From: Canna indica
Taxonomy: Eukaryota; Streptophyta; Magnoliopsida; Zingiberales; Cannaceae
Assembly (NCBI GenBank): GCA_034359265.1
Contig: CP136890.1
Span: 40,894,501 to 40,958,500 of the forward strand
DNA length: 64,000 nucleotides
Direction: 5' to 3'
Positions 10,389 through 20,699 of the stretch are shown here, piece by piece (the first letter of the stretch is position 1; every line of letters begins with the position of its first letter). Under the pieces are notes generated by a model. That model was not told the origin of the DNA. It searched no databases and saw nothing but the letters and a program-made list of their open reading frames with translations. The position numbers and the translations under genes are program-made.

Positions 10389-12376
10389 ACGATGACAAAC
10401 ATCCTTAAGAAAACATCTACAATTAAGCATAGAGGATATCAAACATGAGATTTCTCCCCCCTATCAACATGCATATATACATAAGGGAACTCCCCGTATC
10501 TATATGCATGGTTTTCCTATATTTTATTCCCCTTTACTTATATTTTTTTTCCCCTTTTGACATCAATCAAAAAGGATGATAAAAGTCAACTATGGTCAAA
10601 GTTGGGACTTGAAAATTAGTTTTCATGAAAACAAAGTCAACCAACCCAAGGGACGAAAATAAAACATCAAATAAGAGACTAAGTCAAACATGATAGCATT
10701 AGATGATAAATGAATTTCAAGTCTAGAAATCATGTATAAGCTCAAGTATGAATATTTTCAGGTATTGGTCTAAACAATCAAAAATCATTTTAGAAGTGAT
10801 TTTGCTCGATTTATAGTGATGACTATACCAAAGATGAATTCAAAATGTCATGCTTGAAGTCTCATTCAAAGATTGGACCAAAAATCAAAGTATCGGAAGA
10901 ATGACCATTTAGGAAGAAAGATACTTTAAAATTTCAAAGTCCAACTTCAAAAATCCAAATCAAATCACATTAATACTCAAGATTTTTGAAATTTTTATGC
11001 CATAAACTAGATTTATCAAGGAATATGCAGGTTCAAGAATCTATAAAAAAATATTTTTCTATATTTTTCTAAATTCATTGAGTTCTATTGGCATTTTCGT
11101 AAATAACAAAAAAAATTCATGGCATTTCCATATTTTATTCAAACTTTCAAAATACCAAGATATGATCATTTAAAGCATGTTTATCAAGTTTGAAATGAAA
11201 ATAATATAATTTGGTCAAAATTTTACCTTAGCATGATTTCATTCAAAAACAAGCATGGTATCACGAAATTGCTAAGTATCAAGTTTTAATATTTACTCAT
11301 GGTTTTTCAAATTTAAATACATGAACACCTAACACTAACATGAGTAAATCTAAATATTTTTGTGAAGTTTGGACCTAAAATAAAATTTCTAAGTCAATTT
11401 GTTGACTTAGGTCAACTTTTCTCAATTTAAGGTCTCCTCAAGTGAACTTGTTATCAATTTATTCATTTTCACCTGATTTTTTAGTTTTAATCACATGGAA
11501 GTAATCATGAGTGAACTCAAACATGTTTATTAAGTTTCAACTTAAAATGAAGTCTCTAAGATGAATTTCTACCTAGAGCACATTTCATTCAATCTAGATG
11601 ACATGAAATTGCATAAGTATCAAAATTCTATCTACTCATGAGATTTCAATCAATTATCATGCAACATCATTCATGAGCATAGAGAAATTATTTTATCAAG
11701 AAAATAGAGGTGTTATGCGAGATTTTTGCCAAAATGAAACTCATACCTCATTCTTGGAAATTTTTCCAAACTTTTTATTTTCTTTTCAAATTCAATCTAC
11801 TAGTCTTCCATCACATTTTTGATAACTTGCAAGCAATATTCATTAGTAGTATAATGGAAATATGACTACTAAGAAGTTATCGTACTAGAAGCAAAGAGGG
11901 AATCAACTATCGATTTCAAAATTTACTTTGCTAAATAGTTTTAAATCTGTTTCAAAGTAAACAATCATGAATCCAAAATGAATCGAGAGATCTCAAAATA
12001 TGAAATATTTAAAATTAAGATCTCCAACCCTTCCTATTGGTTGAAAACCAAAAGGCTACAATGAGCCTACGATTTGGGACCGCAAGGTCACATGAGCCCG
12101 TTATAGGCTGCATAGGTCTCTGAAGAGACCAGAAATCAAAAATCAAAAACCTTTTTGAAAGCATATCATGAGCAGGAAAAAACAATCAATTTAAGCAAGT
12201 TTCATGAACTCCAACTATTAATGGATCAATTGAAGTTAAGAGATGGTACCAAACCTTTTAGATGCCAACTTTCATTTCCATAGGCATCTAGGTGGAAATC
12301 TTAAAGTTGCAACCATGTAAGGATCTTTCATTGAATTCTTGGCCAACTTCACACATCACTATCCCTTATCCTTGTG
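10389..12376 (-). repeat. Interior of element 2: degenerate ~170-bp repeats
   Basis: No coding frame. The (C/T)ATGTTTATCAAGTTT module has its TTT at about 11189, 11368 and 11535 (179 and 167 bp apart; the longer gap is explained by a six-base duplication CTAACA). Collinear with 3860-5020 of element 1. Confidence 0.6.
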
Positions 12377-13828
12377 TGGTAGCTCCCCCTATAAAAGAGC
12401 ATGAGACTTTTGGTACCCAAATGGCTTTGGGTCCTTGGGGGTTAGTAGGCCTAGGAATCCAAAGTGTCCTAGCCACACTTGAATTTTTTTAAATGCACAA
12501 TCATATATGGCATGACCATATGTACCACAATAAAAGCAATATCCATTAAATTTCTTTTCATTTTTGCTATGGACATGAGATTTATCATTAGAATGTTTGA
12601 CATGTGAACTATGATGAGCATGAGCATTCTTAAAGGAAACATTTTTCTTTTGAGGTTTCCTAAATGCGACATTTTGATTTTTAGAATTAAAAGAGAATGT
12701 ATTAACTTTCCTACTTAAAATCAACATCTCATTTTTTAACTCATTCATAGATTTATGCAATGCATGTAATTGAGATTTTAACATGCAATTCTCATTTTCT
12801 AAATTGGCATTTTATGCCTCAAATCCTTAAGCTCAAGTTCTAATTTTCATGGCATGAATCAAATGACCTAGATTTCAATTTTTCATTTTCTAATTTGGAT
12901 TCATGCAAATGAGAATTAAGCATCACATTTTCCTTTTTCAACATTTTTATTTTCCTTATCTTTTCTAACAAGCAAGGCATACATTTTCCTACACTCATCT
13001 ACTAACTCATCATATGGCATGTTATGATAACTAATAGAGCTAGCATCATCATTTTCATTAGCATGACTAGGTGAAGGAGAGTGTACCTCATCAATAGCAT
13101 CCATGAGGCTAACTTTACATGTGGCTTCATAGTCATGGCTAGAGGGTGCTTCAAGTGAGTGAGAGGTGGAGGTGGAAGCACTTGACCTCCTCCTTGCTTT
13201 GTTCTTCATTCTTGAACATTTTTTCTTAACATGCCATTTTCTTTGCAAGCATGACAAATTACCTTTCGTTTTTTGCTCTTAGAATTGCTCCTTTGACTAG
13301 AAGCACTTGACCTCCTCCTTGCTTTGTTCTTCATGCTTGAACATTTTTTCTTAACATGCCATTTTCTTTGCAAGCATGACAAATTACCTTTCGTTTTTGG
13401 CTCTTAGAATTGCTCCTTTGACTAGAAGCACTATGGACATCAAAACCAAGATTAGTATTAGGTGAGTGACCATTGTCATTACTACCTTCATTGAAAATGA
13501 CAATTTCTTCGGTTTTGGCATGATCATATAAAACATTTAAAGTGGCCCATAAATCAAAAGCCGAAGAGCAATGTATGACTTTTTCTAGGATGTCATTTCG
13601 TAAAGTGCAAAGTATACAATTCATGATATCTCCATTATACCTAAACATTTTCTTATCCAATTCACTCCAAGCATGTATGTCAACCTTAGGTTCAATAAAT
13701 TCTAAATGTAACATGTTAAAGACACCAAAATCTTTAGTCTTTAAATATGTGTACATCCTTTATTTCCAAAGACCAAAGTTCGAGTCATCGAACCTAGGAG
13801 GTGAAGACGCTACAAACTCTAGTGCCAT
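12377..13828 (-). pseudogene. gag: gag, element 2, heavily broken
   Basis: Start ATG at 13828. A stop follows near 13758 (the codon before RMYTYLK). The N-terminal Gag part is readable from 13756, including a stretch ending FGVFNM. A 125-bp tandem duplication (13177-13426) repeats the first zinc knuckle and breaks the frame. The coiled-coil part (about 13000-12700) has small deletions. The second knuckle (CFYCGTYGHAIYDC) is intact near 12530-12490. The C-terminal LVGGAT tail is lost by frameshift. Confidence 0.8.
13177..13426. repeat. 125-bp tandem duplication inside gag
   Basis: AGCACTTGACCTCCTCCTTG recurs exactly 125 bp later (13177 and 13302), and the second unit runs to 13426 where AGCACT recurs. 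The two units are almost identical, and 125 is not a multiple of three. Confidence 0.9.
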
Positions 13829-13882
13829 TCTCGGATCGGGACAAGGTGTAGAAGAGATGGTGAAATCTCAAGCTACAGGCCC

Positions 13883-13894
13883 GCTCTGATACCA
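13883..13894 (-). promoter_or_regulatory. Primer binding site, initiator tRNA-Met
   Basis: Perfect minus-strand TGGTATCAGAGC, two bases inside the 5' LTR end. Confidence 0.85.
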
Positions 13895-13896
13895 AA

Positions 13897-14619
13897 TGTT
13901 GGTGAAATGGCCACACTAGAGGGGGGGTGAATAGTGTGTGAACTAAATTTTTTTGTCTAATTCTGATTTTAAACATTTTCTTAAACTACATAGGCAATTT
14001 ACAATTCAATGACTAAATGCGAAAGCGAGTAATGAAGATAAACAATGCGATACACAAAGAGAACAATGCTAACACAATTATTTATAGTGATTCGGCTCCA
14101 ATGCCTACTCCACTACCTAAGCACCCCGCTTAGGATTTTCAAATTAGTTTTACTAGATTAGTTAGTTTCTTTACAATGAGGATTTTACACCGAAAAGTCT
14201 CCACTCTCGAACCGAAGGCACTTCCACACCTGGAAGTATCTCGTCTTCCTACCGAGAGCACTCTCTCACCTCAACCTTAAGGATAACTCAACTAATCATA
14301 GCAAACTATGTTTACACCGGTGGATTTAAACCTCAAACACCAAGGCTACCACCCAATTTCAAGACCTACACTCTAGGTCGTACTCTAACTCAAATACAAA
14401 GAAATAAATAAGAAAATACAATACTAAATGGAGCAATAAATCAAATAATAAAATACTTAGCTCCACAAAAGACTCCCTAGTACTCTTGATGCCTCAAGGT
14501 GATGAATCGATGAAGCTTTGAAGGCTATATCAAGGAATGAGAGATCAAACTAGGGTTTCTCCAAGTAATGACTCAATGATAGCTTGGAAATGATCAAGGA
14601 TGGCTCAATGGATTTTAGG
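13897..14619 (-). repeat. 5' LTR of element 2, first part (R/U5 side)
   Basis: Starts TGTTGGTGAAATGG and aligns with 9014-9740. Interrupted by the Tekay element; the target site TTAGG (14615-14619) is duplicated as TTAGA at 24791-24795. Confidence 0.85.
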
Positions 14620-14937
14620 TGTAAGACCCGGAAAAAATTCCTAATATAAAAATCTATTTTGGTGTAGCGCGCCAAACCCGGGGGTAGTCGAGTCGAGCCT
14701 CAGGATCGCCTCGAGTGAAAAGGTATGACTCGACTAATAATTCATGGAATCTATGTGGGTGATTAACATTCCTTTTAAGAATTCATTCCTTAAATCAAGT
14801 TAAATCGATTCATATTATGGGTTGAGTCAGAACCCAAGTTGAGTTCTGGTTTAGTCGAGGTTCAAGTATGAGTTAAGTGAGTCATGGAGCTATCTTCGAA
14901 AAGATAGATGAGGGATTAAAACCCTCATCTTGCAGCC

Positions 14938-14962
14938 GTGCGACTCATCCCTTGAGTCGCAC
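14938..14962 (+). promoter_or_regulatory. Perfect 10-bp hairpin near the predicted RNA start
   Basis: Arms GTGCGACTCA and TGAGTCGCAC with a 5-base loop, 15-40 nt downstream of the TATA-like box. The same hairpin is unchanged in the 3' LTR (about 22551-22575). The Tekay LTR at 43017-43981 has a related one with altered but still paired arms. Confidence 0.7.
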
Positions 14963-15921
14963 AAGGTTGCCTAGGGGGAGAGAGGAAGAAGAGCAAGGGA
15001 AAGCTTGGAGGACTTGGATCGATCCGGGATTTCGCGTCGTCGCCGGAAAATTTCAAGTCGTCGTCGCCCGATCTTTCATTCTCCGCAATCTAGGTGAGTG
15101 GTTAGAGTTAGAAGCATGGGTGAGGCGGGTAGCCTAACCCCTAGTTGTGATAGGACGAGTTTCTCACGATCTTTCCGTCGGATCTTGGTTTTATCGATGT
15201 GTAATCGTTGTTTTGGATGATTTCTTATCGGAGTTCCTTGTTTCTTCGTCGATTTTCAATTGTTAGGACTGCCGAGTCATGGGAAAAGGGGAAAGGTCAT
15301 GCCAAAATTTTCCCCAATTCCCTTGAAGGCAAGAAGGCCCTTAGATGATCTCATGTTCATGATTGATGCAGTTCAAATCGTAGGTTTCACGCGTCATGAA
15401 GCATATCTTCCCTAGATCTCTCTTGATGTGGCCGAATGAACCCTGCACCTCATGAAGAGGGTTCGGCCAAGGGTAAGGGAAGGGGTAAAATAGTTCATTG
15501 ATATTAAGTTATACTCGGAATCGAAGGATTAGAGGTATAGCTATAGTCTCATTTCCTTTTCCTACCTTAAGGACCATGGCCGAGCAAGGCTCTTCTTGCT
15601 CATGGCTCGGACAAGACTAGGGAGGGGAGAAGAGAGTAGCTTTAGATGGAAACTTACATGATTATGACATTCACACATATAGGAATGACAATACTTAGGA
15701 AGAACACTAAACATAGCAAGTAGATTGATTAAATTGGAATTGTAGGAATGTTAGCCTTATGACCATCCTTAGCATTAGAGATTTAACTTTGAAATGTTGA
15801 AATTGTTTACCATGCTTAGTAATTTCTACCTTTTTCGGAATTTATTATTACCGTGCCATGCTAGATAATTGCTTCTTATTGTGCTAAATTCCTAAGGTAG
15901 TGTAAAGTTGTTACACATATA

Positions 15922-16505
15922 TATATTGTTAGGGATGTTAACGGGGCGGGGCGGGTACGGGGGGTGCCTACCCACAATCCGCCCCGCGAAATAAACGGGT
16001 ACCCGCTACCCGTTTATTCCCCACGGGTATTAAAAATGGGTACCCATTTAATTACCCGCGGGGGGACGGATACCCACGGGTATTGACGGGTACCCAGGAC
16101 AGTTTTAAAAAATATAAACTTTGACATTTTGATAAGAATTTTAAATATAAACTCTCTTCAAATAAACACACAATATTTTGATAACAACTTCAAATATAAA
16201 CAATAAAACACACTTCAATGGTAGGTAGTGGATAATGGGTATTGACTATTGAATTATGTTAGGAACTTAGGGTTTTTTAGTATATGTATTAAGTGTAAAA
16301 TAATAATTTATTAATTCTCACGGGTAACGGGTACCCGCGGGTACGGGTACTATGATACCCGTACCCGCCCCGTTTAATAAACGGGTATGAAAAATTACCC
16401 ACGAAATACCCGCGGGTAGAAAACTACCCCCCATACCTGTCATAAACGGGTAAATACCCGCGGGTACCCGCCTAAACGGGTTTTTTTGTCATCCCTATAT
16501 ATTGT
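15922..16505 (+). mobile_element. hAT-type MITE (568 bp) with perfect 8-bp target duplication
   Basis: The element is 15930-16497: TAGGGATG at the left, CATCCCTA at the right, flanked by TATATTGT at 15922-15929 and 16498-16505. The 3' LTR (around 23522-23540) has the uninterrupted site with a single TATATTGT. The two ends are built of GGGTACCCG/CGGGTA repeats that pair with each other, around an AT-rich centre. There is no coding capacity. TIR and 8-bp duplication point to hAT. Confidence 0.9.
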
Positions 16506-17211
16506 GACCATATATAGTAGATGTTACCATATTTTCTTGAGATTATACATGTTGTCCAAAAATGTTCATGAGCGGAATTCCCAAGTCGACGCAAGGAATT
16601 ACTCACTCAGGGTAGTGTAGAAGGTTAGATAACGTGTAATGCGTCGCTAGACGTTCATCATACTTATATGGAAACTTAGCTTGGAGATGATAACACTTCT
16701 ATGACTTATTGTATACTTTTGGAAACCTAGAACTCGTAGGTGTACATAATTTGAAAGGGTGGCATAAATTATTGATCCTATAGCCGGATTAAGGCCAGAT
16801 ATGGGTCTTGCAGTGCACCAGCGGACCCGCTAGGTGCCAAACCCCAGTTGGGTGGGACTAGCTATCCTTACCCCAGACGGTGTCCGAAGACTAGTGGACC
16901 ATCCTAGTCGACGACCCGGGATTGTTTGCTTACACCTTGAGGTGACAAGGCCGATGGCCAGTATGATACTACCTGATATGGTAGGGACGGTTGTAGCCGA
17001 GATATTATTCTATAAGCAGGCCTAAGGGCCGGATGCCGGAGGCTTGATAGGCCGAGATGGCAGGTTATCATATTCAGTTGTACAGATTGACCCATTGGGG
17101 GTCGGTAGCTTTATTAGAAGTATTTTTACCTCCTTGTTCATTCATTTTATTGTCTTATATGATATATATGCATGACCGAGGCTTATGTGGAGGTTCACTA
17201 GAGCCACTCAC

Positions 17212-17230
17212 TGAGTCCCAAGTTGACTCA
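17212..17230 (+). promoter_or_regulatory. Stem-loop just upstream of the LTR splice acceptor
   Basis: TGAGTC and GACTCA with a 7-base loop, ending 21 bases before the acceptor AG. The 34597-34615 counterpart (TGAGTTCC...GGACTCA) differs in sequence but keeps pairing; the 3' LTR copy (24381-24399) is weaker. Confidence 0.45.
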
Positions 17231-17627
17231 CAGTTTATTCTTTATTTTTGTAGAGCATGAGTAGTGACTTTGGCATGTCGACATGGTGCATCTGGTGGGC
17301 GGGAGGCGGTGTCATATCTCGTAGCGGCGTCCATGAGTCATAGACCAGTGTCTAGTAGTTGTTGTTTTTTATTTTCTGCACTGATAGTTGTATTTGGAAA
17401 GCGTTTGTAAAACTTGATAGTTGAGATGTTCAGTCATTCGGATGTTGGTTTTCTTACTTGCTTTGAAAATATAAAATTTTGAATTTTGAAAACTTTTAAT
17501 AAAGTTGTATTGAGATTTCTTTTCTCAATACGTTCTGGTTTTCTTTATGTCAGTGTAGACAGTAGGCTACAGGACAGGATGTAGGCCCTGGCCGGTCACA
17601 CTACCCTCAGTTGGGGTGTGACAAAGT

Positions 17628-17639
17628 TGGTATCAGAGC
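17628..17639 (+). promoter_or_regulatory. Primer binding site, initiator tRNA-Met (Tekay)
   Basis: TGGTATCAGAGC, five bases after the 5' LTR end. Confidence 0.9.
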
Positions 17640-18349
17640 ACTAGGTTAGGTCTTGTCTATGACTCAGTGTTGGGTACCGTATGAGATATATGCTAGCATG
17701 TCGACATACGGTATAGTTATGCTACGAGATTGGGCGATCACTCCTACACTCAGCGCACCATGCGGTTAGTAAATTTTTAAAGCTTATGTTAAAAATTTAT
17801 TATGTGATAGGAAACTTTTTCTTTTCTATGATAGTGTAATGGAGGCTCCCAATGCTGCATTGAGCGACAGTGACAGTAAATTGGGTGATGAAACATAGAG
17901 CCAAGAGGTTAGACCCAAGAGAGGGTCGAGTTGGGGGGCGTAAACGCGTACCCCGGTTATCGGTAGAAAATATTCTTTATGTACTTGTGCATACTGTGCA
18001 TGGATATTGATTGTGTTTGTGCTTGTGGATGAGCAATGGCCGAGCCGAGAAGCGTACCGACTTGGCAAGTTGGTCCCGACTCGGCAAGTGGATTTTCGGT
18101 CTCGATACTGCATGAGTGAGTCATGCTGACGTTAGACCCAAGGGGAGCCACACTAACTTTAGACCCGAGTGGATTTGGTTGGGTGGGCCATACCCAACCA
18201 GAGAGGGCCCAGGTAGAAGGCTTGCTAGATAGATTCTAGCGACCGACCTATATGATTGTTAGGTTTGGGCCGGTTTGGGTCGTATGAATGTATTGTTTTT
18301 TGTGGGGCCGGCAGGGGCCGAGTGATTTTGGCATTCATGAGCATGTCAT
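17640..18349 (+). pseudogene. Tekay leader and lost N-terminal gag
   Basis: Expected leader and first half of gag. A start near 17839 (MEAPNAALSDSD) is followed by a stop after about 19 codons and many more stops; no capsid N-terminus can be recognised. The sequence looks rearranged or replaced. Confidence 0.4.
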
Positions 18350-18700
18350 GTATTAATGAGTGTTCGCGATAAGCAGGCACGAGACTTTGAGATGCTGCGC
18401 AAGTCTGGTCGCATGTCAGTGTCAGAGTATGAGATGGTATTTCACTAGCTTTCCAAATATCATCAGACCTCAGTGGCATCTGAGACTGCTAGGGTCAAGA
18501 GGTTTGTTGGGGGATTTAGGCCTTAGATAGGCAAGCTCATCCACTACACCGAGAATTCCACTCTTGCACGAGTGGTGGATAAGGCCCTTCGGAAGGAAGC
18601 TTTGGTGCCGCTCGAGAGGAATGACAGGCCGACCAAAAAGAAATTTCGGCCGCAGGGATCTAGGGGTCGACCGTGGCATTCAAAGGGGGCCACAAGTGAG
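18350..18700 (+). pseudogene. gag: Tekay gag relic (capsid C-terminal part)
   Basis: Translation includes ARDFEMLRKSGRMSVSEYE, the conserved 'L..G.MSV.EYE' core of Gypsy Gag (Retrotrans_gag), then VVDKALRKEALVPLER. Stops interrupt it near 18448 and 18523. No CCHC knuckle is visible. Confidence 0.65.
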
Positions 18701-19312
18701 CCATTCAGAGAGGCCGCCTGCGCGGGTTATGCTATGAACCGTGATGGGGAAGAGGCGTCCAAAGTAGTGATGGCAGGTACTATTTTAGTATATTCGTCAT
18801 ATATTTTATTTGATCCGGGTGCCACACACTCGTTTGTGTCTGCTATATTTGCTACAAAATTGCCAATGGCACCCTCCATGCTCGACGGGCCATTGATAGT
18901 ATTAATGCCTACGGGCGATGCAATCCTAGCCAATTCAATATACCAAGGCTGTGAAGTGCTCATCTGCGACCATGTGCTGAGTGCGGATTTGACACTCCTA
19001 CCCACTCTTGAGTATGATGTCATCCTTGGCATGGACTGGTTGGCAGAGCACTTTGCGATGTTGGATTGTAGAGCTAAAATAGTGATGTTTAATAAGCCTG
19101 GGCTGCCGCTGTTCACCTTCCAAGGGGAGGGAGATAGCAAGCCGACAGGGGTCATCTCAGCCCTAAAGGCTCGTAAGTTGCTTCGGGGCAGCTGCCAATC
19201 CTTCCTAATCTTCGTATCTGTGGCCGAGGAGGAAAGGGGTGAGGCAAGGAATGTCAGCAGAACCCCAGTGGTCTGTGAATTCCCTGATATGTTTCCCGAG
19301 GAATTTCTGTGA
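18701..19312 (+). pseudogene. pol: Tekay protease region
   Basis: Open in frame with the end of gag. Carries LFDPGATHSFVS (active-site region; Pro where many relatives have Ser, although DPG also occurs in plant elements) and YDVILGMDWLAEH, the usual second protease motif. It ends EFPDMFPEEFL at a TGA (19310-19312), at the normal linker before reverse transcriptase; the frame continues beyond it with LPP. Confidence 0.8.
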
Positions 19313-20212
19313 TTGCCGCCCAGAAGGAAAGTTGATTTTTGCATTAACCTGCAGCCCGGGGTGAAACCAATTACCATTCCACCTTATAGGATGGCACCGG
19401 CCGAACTCAGAGAGTTAAAGGTGCAATTGCAGGAAATGCTAGATGTGGGTTTCATCCGGCGGAGTGTGTCACCCTGGGGTGCCCCGGTTCTCTTCATGAA
19501 GAAGAAGGATGGGTCGATGCACATGTGCATTGACTATAGGCAGCTGAACAAGGTGACCGTCAAGAATCGCTACCCACTACCGAGGATAGACAATTTGTTT
19601 GACCAGCTGCAGGGGGCACAATGGTTTTCAAAGATAGATCTAAGGTTCGGGTACCATTAGTTGAGAATCCGGGACTACGATGTGCCTAAGACGGCCTTTA
19701 GGACTCACTACAGTCACTATGAGTTCCTAGTGATGTCCTTTGGCCTAACAAATGCACCTGCTGCCTTCATGGATCTAATAAACAGGGTATTTAAGGAGTA
19801 CCTGGACAGCTTTGTGATCGTCTTCATTGACGACATTCTGGTTTACTCCAAGAGTGAGGAAGAGCACTCTGAGGACCTGAGAATGTTCCTGGAAACCCTC
19901 AGAGAGCCCCTCTTGTTTGCAAAATTTTCCGAGTGTGAATTTTGGTTGGAAAGTGTAGGGTTCTTGGGCCATGTAGTGTCCAAGGAAGGGATACGGGTAG
20001 ATCCTGCCAAGATAAAAGTGGTGCAGAATTGGAAACGGCCGACTAGCGTGACTGAGATCCGCAGTTTTCTTGGTTTGGCCGGGTACTATCGGAAGTTTGT
20101 GGAGAACTTCTCCAGAATTGCAGCCCCTTTGACTCAGTTGACCCAGAAGAGGTCAGGTTCATTTGGGATGGCAAATGTGAAGCGAGCTTTCAGAAGCTCA
20201 AGGCATGTTTGA
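19313..20212 (+). pseudogene. pol: Tekay reverse transcriptase
   Basis: RT of the Ty3/Gypsy type. In order: YRMAPAEL (19381), [31 protein letters not shown], a TAG at 19658 in place of the usual Gln, [32 protein letters not shown], the catalytic [10 protein letters not shown] (about 19822) and the thumb motif [11 protein letters not shown] (about 20065). After 20155 a frameshift replaces the expected connection domain. Enzymatic residues are present, but the protein would end at the TAG. Confidence 0.9.
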
Positions 20213-20665
20213 CATGTGCACCCGTGTTGGCTGTACCTTCCGGCTCGGGAGGGTTTGTAATCTTCTGTGATGCCTCTCGGGTTGGCCTGGGCTACGTCCT
20301 GATGCAGTATGTAGAGTCATCCCTTATGCTTTCCGCCAGCTGAAAGTTCATGAGAAGAACTATCTGACGCATGACCTAGAACTAGCGGCAGTGGTCTTTG
20401 CACTGAAGCTTTGGCGGCACTACCTGTACGGGGAGACTTGCGAGATCTACACAAATCACAAGAGCCTCCAGTACTTGCTTACCCAAAAGGAGCTGAACCT
20501 CAGGCAGATGAGGTGGCTAGAGCTCCTAAAGGATTATGATTGCACCATTATGTATCAGTCGGGGGAAGCAAATGTGGTAGCAGATGCTCTGAGCAGAAAG
20601 TCCATGGGCAATTTAGCTCATTTGGAAGTTAAGCGGAAGCCTCTAGCTCTAGAGTTAGCTTTGTG
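20213..20665 (+). pseudogene. pol: Tekay RNase H
   Basis: Pieces in two frames: [15 protein letters not shown] (first catalytic Asp, about 20265), then [19 protein letters not shown] (catalytic Glu, about 20379), then [20 protein letters not shown]. The family has YTDHKSL; Asp is Asn here, consistent with a G-to-A change, so the third catalytic residue is lost. Frameshift near 20310. The domain ends in [10 protein letters not shown], as expected. Confidence 0.85.
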
Positions 20666-20699
20666 ACTAGATGGGGGTGCAACCTTATCAGTGTCAGCT

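Larger units (their letters stand above)
15094..17253 (+). other. Predicted intron inside the Tekay LTR leader
   Basis: Donor AG|GTGAGTGG at 15094 and acceptor TTTATTTTTGTAG|AGC ending at 17253. Both are kept in the 3' LTR (donor 22706, acceptor ending 24422). The donor is kept in the LTR fragment at 43017-43981 (43478, minus) and the acceptor in the solo LTR (34639). Splicing would remove about two thirds of the LTR from the leader. Inference from site conservation only. Confidence 0.45.
14620..17623 (+). repeat. 5' LTR of the Tekay element
   Basis: Aligns with 22232-24790 apart from the hAT MITE (15930-16497, with target duplication) and a ~115-bp deletion around 16800 (the sister LTR has extra sequence at about 23857-23975). 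It holds a TATA-like GATTAAAACC (14914-14923), a perfect hairpin, a consensus splice donor (15094) and an acceptor (17253). Confidence 0.9.

Noticed and set aside
14877..15137. ORF starting MSHGAIFEKIDEG in both Tekay LTRs (also 22489).
   Set aside because: It begins upstream of the TATA-like box and runs over the hairpin and splice donor; openness follows from LTR similarity and not from coding selection.
17628..17639. tRNA-Met gene fragment.
   Set aside because: It is a 12-base primer binding site next to an LTR, as are 6937, 13883 and 40700; no cloverleaf is present.
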